Shown in pieces: positions 13,511 through 14,810 of a stretch of DNA of 14,810 bases. Source of the DNA: an uncultured Blautia sp. Its GTDB lineage: Bacteria > Bacillota > Clostridia > Lachnospirales > Lachnospiraceae. Both the position numbers and the translations under genes were made by a program. Positions within the stretch are counted from its first letter, which is position 1, and each line of letters starts with the position of its first letter. The notes beneath the pieces are model-generated. The model was not told where the DNA came from, made no database searches, and saw only the letters and a list, made by a program, of their open reading frames with translations. The stretch spans positions 1-14,810 of the forward strand of contig CAMNGN010000034.1 of assembly GCA_946538475.1 (NCBI GenBank), given 5' to 3'.

Positions 13511-13588
13511 TGTTCACACTTTGTTCATGGTACCTGACACCGTGAACAGCTGTTCACGGTGTCAGGTACCATGAACAAAGTGTGAACA
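13511..13588. repeat. Perfect 78-bp palindrome
   Basis: Two 39-bp arms (starting TGTTCACACTTTG) meet at 13549/13550 with no spacer and no mismatch. The right end is 2 bp from the stop codon of the metallophosphoesterase gene (13591-13593). Inside each arm is GTTCATGGTACCTGACACC, shared with the element at 12351-12404, and the centre is GTGAACAGCTGTTCAC. Neither flank has a T-run. Confidence 0.93.
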
Positions 13589-13590
13589 AC

Positions 13591-14337
13591 TCACTCCACC
13601 ACCTTCATGGGCTTCCACCGCAGATAATCGCCCGAGACCAGATGATAGGCCCGGCCCCTATACTCGCCAAGGATGCTGTCGTGGAAGCGGCGCTCGCCGT
13701 GGCAGTGGGCGTAGATCACCTGCTCGGCGCCATACTCCTCCGCCATATCGGTAAAACCGCTGCGCTCCTCCAGTATATTAGTAGGAGGATAATGCAGAAA
13801 CATGATGAACTTCCGGTATCCGTCTGCCTTGGCCATCTCAAAAGACTTACGAAGCCGCTGAAGCTCCCGCTCCACGAGCTTTTTGGCATGAACCTCCGCC
13901 CCCTCATCCCACCCGACGATCCGGCCGCGGCGGTCAAGATAAAAAGGGCCCTCGAAGGTAAACCCCTTAGTCCCGACAAGCGCATAGTCCCGATAAGCCT
14001 CGTAGCTGTCCTGCAGGAAGGTAAGCCGCGGCTGATAAAGCTTGTTCAGCTGCGCCGTCTTCTTTGCGTCCCAGAACATGTCATGATTGCCCCGTGTCAA
14101 AACCTTTCGCCCGGGAAGATCGCAGATATACTGAAGATCCTGCTCACATTGGGGAAGAGCCTTGCCCCAGCTGTGATCGCCCACCAGGACGAGCGTATCC
14201 TCATCCGTTATCATCTTCGCACAGTTGCTGCGAAACTTCTCCTCGTGATTCTTCCAGACCCGTTCATGCAGCTGTCCCGGGGCTTTCAGGACGGACTGAT
14301 AATGCAGATGAAGATCCCCAATCGCATATAGGCTCAT
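13591..14337 (-). CDS. Calcineurin-like metallophosphoesterase (COG1768-like)
   Basis: This 248-residue cytoplasmic phosphoesterase has the five metal-binding blocks of the family: GDLHLH (7-12), VGDHSWGKAL (52-61), GNHDMFWD (83-90), LHYPP (181-185) and AHCHG (210-214). The GDxSW and GNHDxxW variants are typical of the COG1768 group of predicted phosphohydrolases, from memory of that family. It should hydrolyse a phosphoester using two metal ions; the substrate is unknown and could be a nucleotide or nucleic acid. There is no signal peptide. Its ATG overlaps the stop of the upstream 101-aa gene (ATGA, 14337-14334), indicating translational coupling. A GGGGGTGG stretch about 10 nt upstream may serve as ribosome binding site. 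Its stop is 2 bp from a perfect 78-bp palindrome. Confidence 0.9.
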   Translation of the reverse strand: MSLYAIGDLHLHYQSVLKAPGQLHERVWKNHEEKFRSNCAKMITDEDTLVLVGDHSWGKALPQCEQDLQYICDLPGRKVLTRGNHDMFWDAKKTAQLNKLYQPRLTFLQDSYEAYRDYALVGTKGFTFEGPFYLDRRGRIVGWDEGAEVHAKKLVERELQRLRKSFEMAKADGYRKFIMFLHYPPTNILEERSGFTDMAEEYGAEQVIYAHCHGERRFHDSILGEYRGRAYHLVSGDYLRWKPMKVVE

Positions 14338-14639
14338 ACTTCGTCATCCACCCCCAGTCCATAATAAAGCATCTCGTTATAAGCCGCATTCGCCTCTTCG
14401 GCCGCTTTTTTGTCTCGCCACGCATCGATCTCGCTCCGAATCGCCAGCATCTCATCCACGATCAGCTCCTCGCTCCTCGGTTTCACATAATCCAGATAGG
14501 AAATCATGCGTTCCATCGCCTTCGGGCTTCCCAGATGTTTCGCGACCGCCTCTCCCAGCTCAGCGGGAAATCCCAGACGCTCCACCGCCCCTACCAGCTC
14601 GTCTTTCGTTCTCTTCCAGATCATCTGATTCGTTATCAT
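14334..14639 (-). CDS. Conserved-looking 101-aa protein of unknown function
   Basis: This 101-residue, soluble, mostly helical protein begins MITNQMIWKRTKDELVGAV and ends in an acidic tail. It has no membrane segment, cysteine or catalytic motif. The sequence has the charge balance of a real protein (GFPAELGEAVAKHLGSPKAM, then SEELIVDEMLAIRSEIDAWR) and may be an all-helical accessory factor. I do not recognise a named family. It is linked by ATGA overlaps at both ends: its ATG (14639-14637) overlaps the stop of the repeat-bearing frame upstream, and its stop overlaps the metallophosphoesterase ATG. AGGAAA lies about 6 nt before its start. The tight coupling suggests it acts with the phosphoesterase. 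Confidence 0.75.
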   Translation of the reverse strand: MITNQMIWKRTKDELVGAVERLGFPAELGEAVAKHLGSPKAMERMISYLDYVKPRSEELIVDEMLAIRSEIDAWRDKKAAEEANAAYNEMLYYGLGVDDEV

Positions 14640-14810
14640 GATACTTTCCTAAAGAATTCCCCTTCCTGAAGATTCTTCTTCACAATGATTATCCTGCACA
14701 ATTCCACTCTATGAAGATTCTTCGTCACGATGATTATCCTGTACAAATCCACTCTCTGAAGATTCTTCGTCACGATAGTTGTCCTATGCAGCTCCACACC
14801 CTGAAGATTC
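14636..14810 (-). CDS. Partial repeat protein with 15-residue tandem repeats (N-terminus beyond window)
   Basis: A minus-strand frame is open from the right edge (first full codon 14809-14807) to a TGA at 14638-14636: 57 residues in this window. It consists of three 15-codon repeats and a fourth, shorter and divergent: NLQGVELHRTTIVTK, NLQRVDLYRIIIVTK, NLHRVELCRIIIVKK and NLQEGEFFRKVS. Changes between copies are mostly conservative (E/D, silent Leu and Ile codons), as in coding DNA. The stop overlaps the ATG of the 101-aa gene (ATGA), which supports this frame over the plus-strand frame through the same repeat. The repeat alternates polar and hydrophobic residues, compatible with stacked beta-strands. 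No family recognised. A non-coding tandem repeat remains possible. Confidence 0.5.
   Translation of the reverse strand, partial: NLQGVELHRTTIVTKNLQRVDLYRIIIVTKNLHRVELCRIIIVKKNLQEGEFFRKVS
14667..14810. repeat. Tandem 45-bp direct repeat (3 copies plus start of a fourth)
   Basis: Copies begin at 14667, 14712, 14757 and 14802, each with TGAAGATTCTTC or TGAAGATTC, exactly 45 bp apart. The first two differ at few positions and the third has diverged more. The period is 15 codons, and the minus-strand frame through it stays open. The array continues past the window edge. Confidence 0.9.

Noticed and set aside
13582..14331. 249-codon plus-strand frame opposite the metallophosphoesterase
   Set aside because: The opposite strand has five intact metallophosphoesterase blocks and ATGA coupling; the plus frame starts inside the palindrome and has no motif.
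14642..14810. Plus-strand frame through the 45-bp repeats (KILRHDDYPVQIHSL type)
   Set aside because: It is also open but has no ATG start or ribosome binding site before the repeats, while the minus frame ends in a 4-nt overlap with a coupled gene. Not fully excluded.
14640..14810. CRISPR array
   Set aside because: The units are contiguous 45-bp tandem copies with no unique spacers between short identical repeats.

Overview
The window looks like chromosomal DNA from a gut-type Clostridia, most likely a member of the Lachnospiraceae. This is inferred from the balanced base composition, strong AGGAGG-type ribosome binding sites, and gene content: a MarR-controlled heterodimeric ABC exporter, a DUF4418 protein, a BspA-like LRR/transglutaminase surface protein and a Suv3-like helicase. 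No rRNA, tRNA, CRISPR array, phage gene or transposase was seen. Both edges cut through genes.

Layout. (1) Positions 1-1930, minus strand: a class II aldolase-like gene followed by a PfkB-type sugar kinase that runs off the left edge. They form a likely sugar-phosphate operon with a recognisable promoter at 1990-2018. (2) 2070-6324, plus strand: a divergent promoter, a tandem 14-bp operator-like array, a MarR regulator and two half-size ABC exporters. These probably form one autoregulated operon making a heterodimeric efflux pump with one degenerate and one consensus ATP site. (3) 6545-8446, minus: a Suv3-like RNA helicase with a C-terminal four-cysteine motif and a TTG start. (4) 8650-10302, plus: an LtrA-family membrane protein and a DUF4418 membrane protein, each with its own promoter. 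(5) 10574-12133, minus: a secreted transglutaminase-like protein with C-terminal leucine-rich repeats, preceded by a short decayed coding remnant. (6) 12427-13434, minus: a two-gene unit of a small membrane protein and a GNAT acetyltransferase. (7) 13591 to the right edge, minus: three overlapping frames coupled by two ATGA junctions. They are a repeat protein with a 15-codon tandem repeat (partial), a conserved-looking 101-aa protein, and a COG1768-like metallophosphoesterase.

The most striking non-genic signal is a family of palindromic repeats dispersed from 2023 to 13588. Five are intact inverted repeats (44, 45, 97, 54 and 78 bp; two have no mismatch and no spacer). All five lie within about 25 bp of, or across, the 3' end of a gene. 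Two degenerate or half copies lie instead between divergent genes. They share short interchangeable words (GGGGACGGTTCCTC, GGTACCTGACACC, and end words GTGAAAC, GTGGAAC, GTTCA). They resemble REP-type elements mobilised by Y1 (RAYT) transposases, though no such gene lies in the window.
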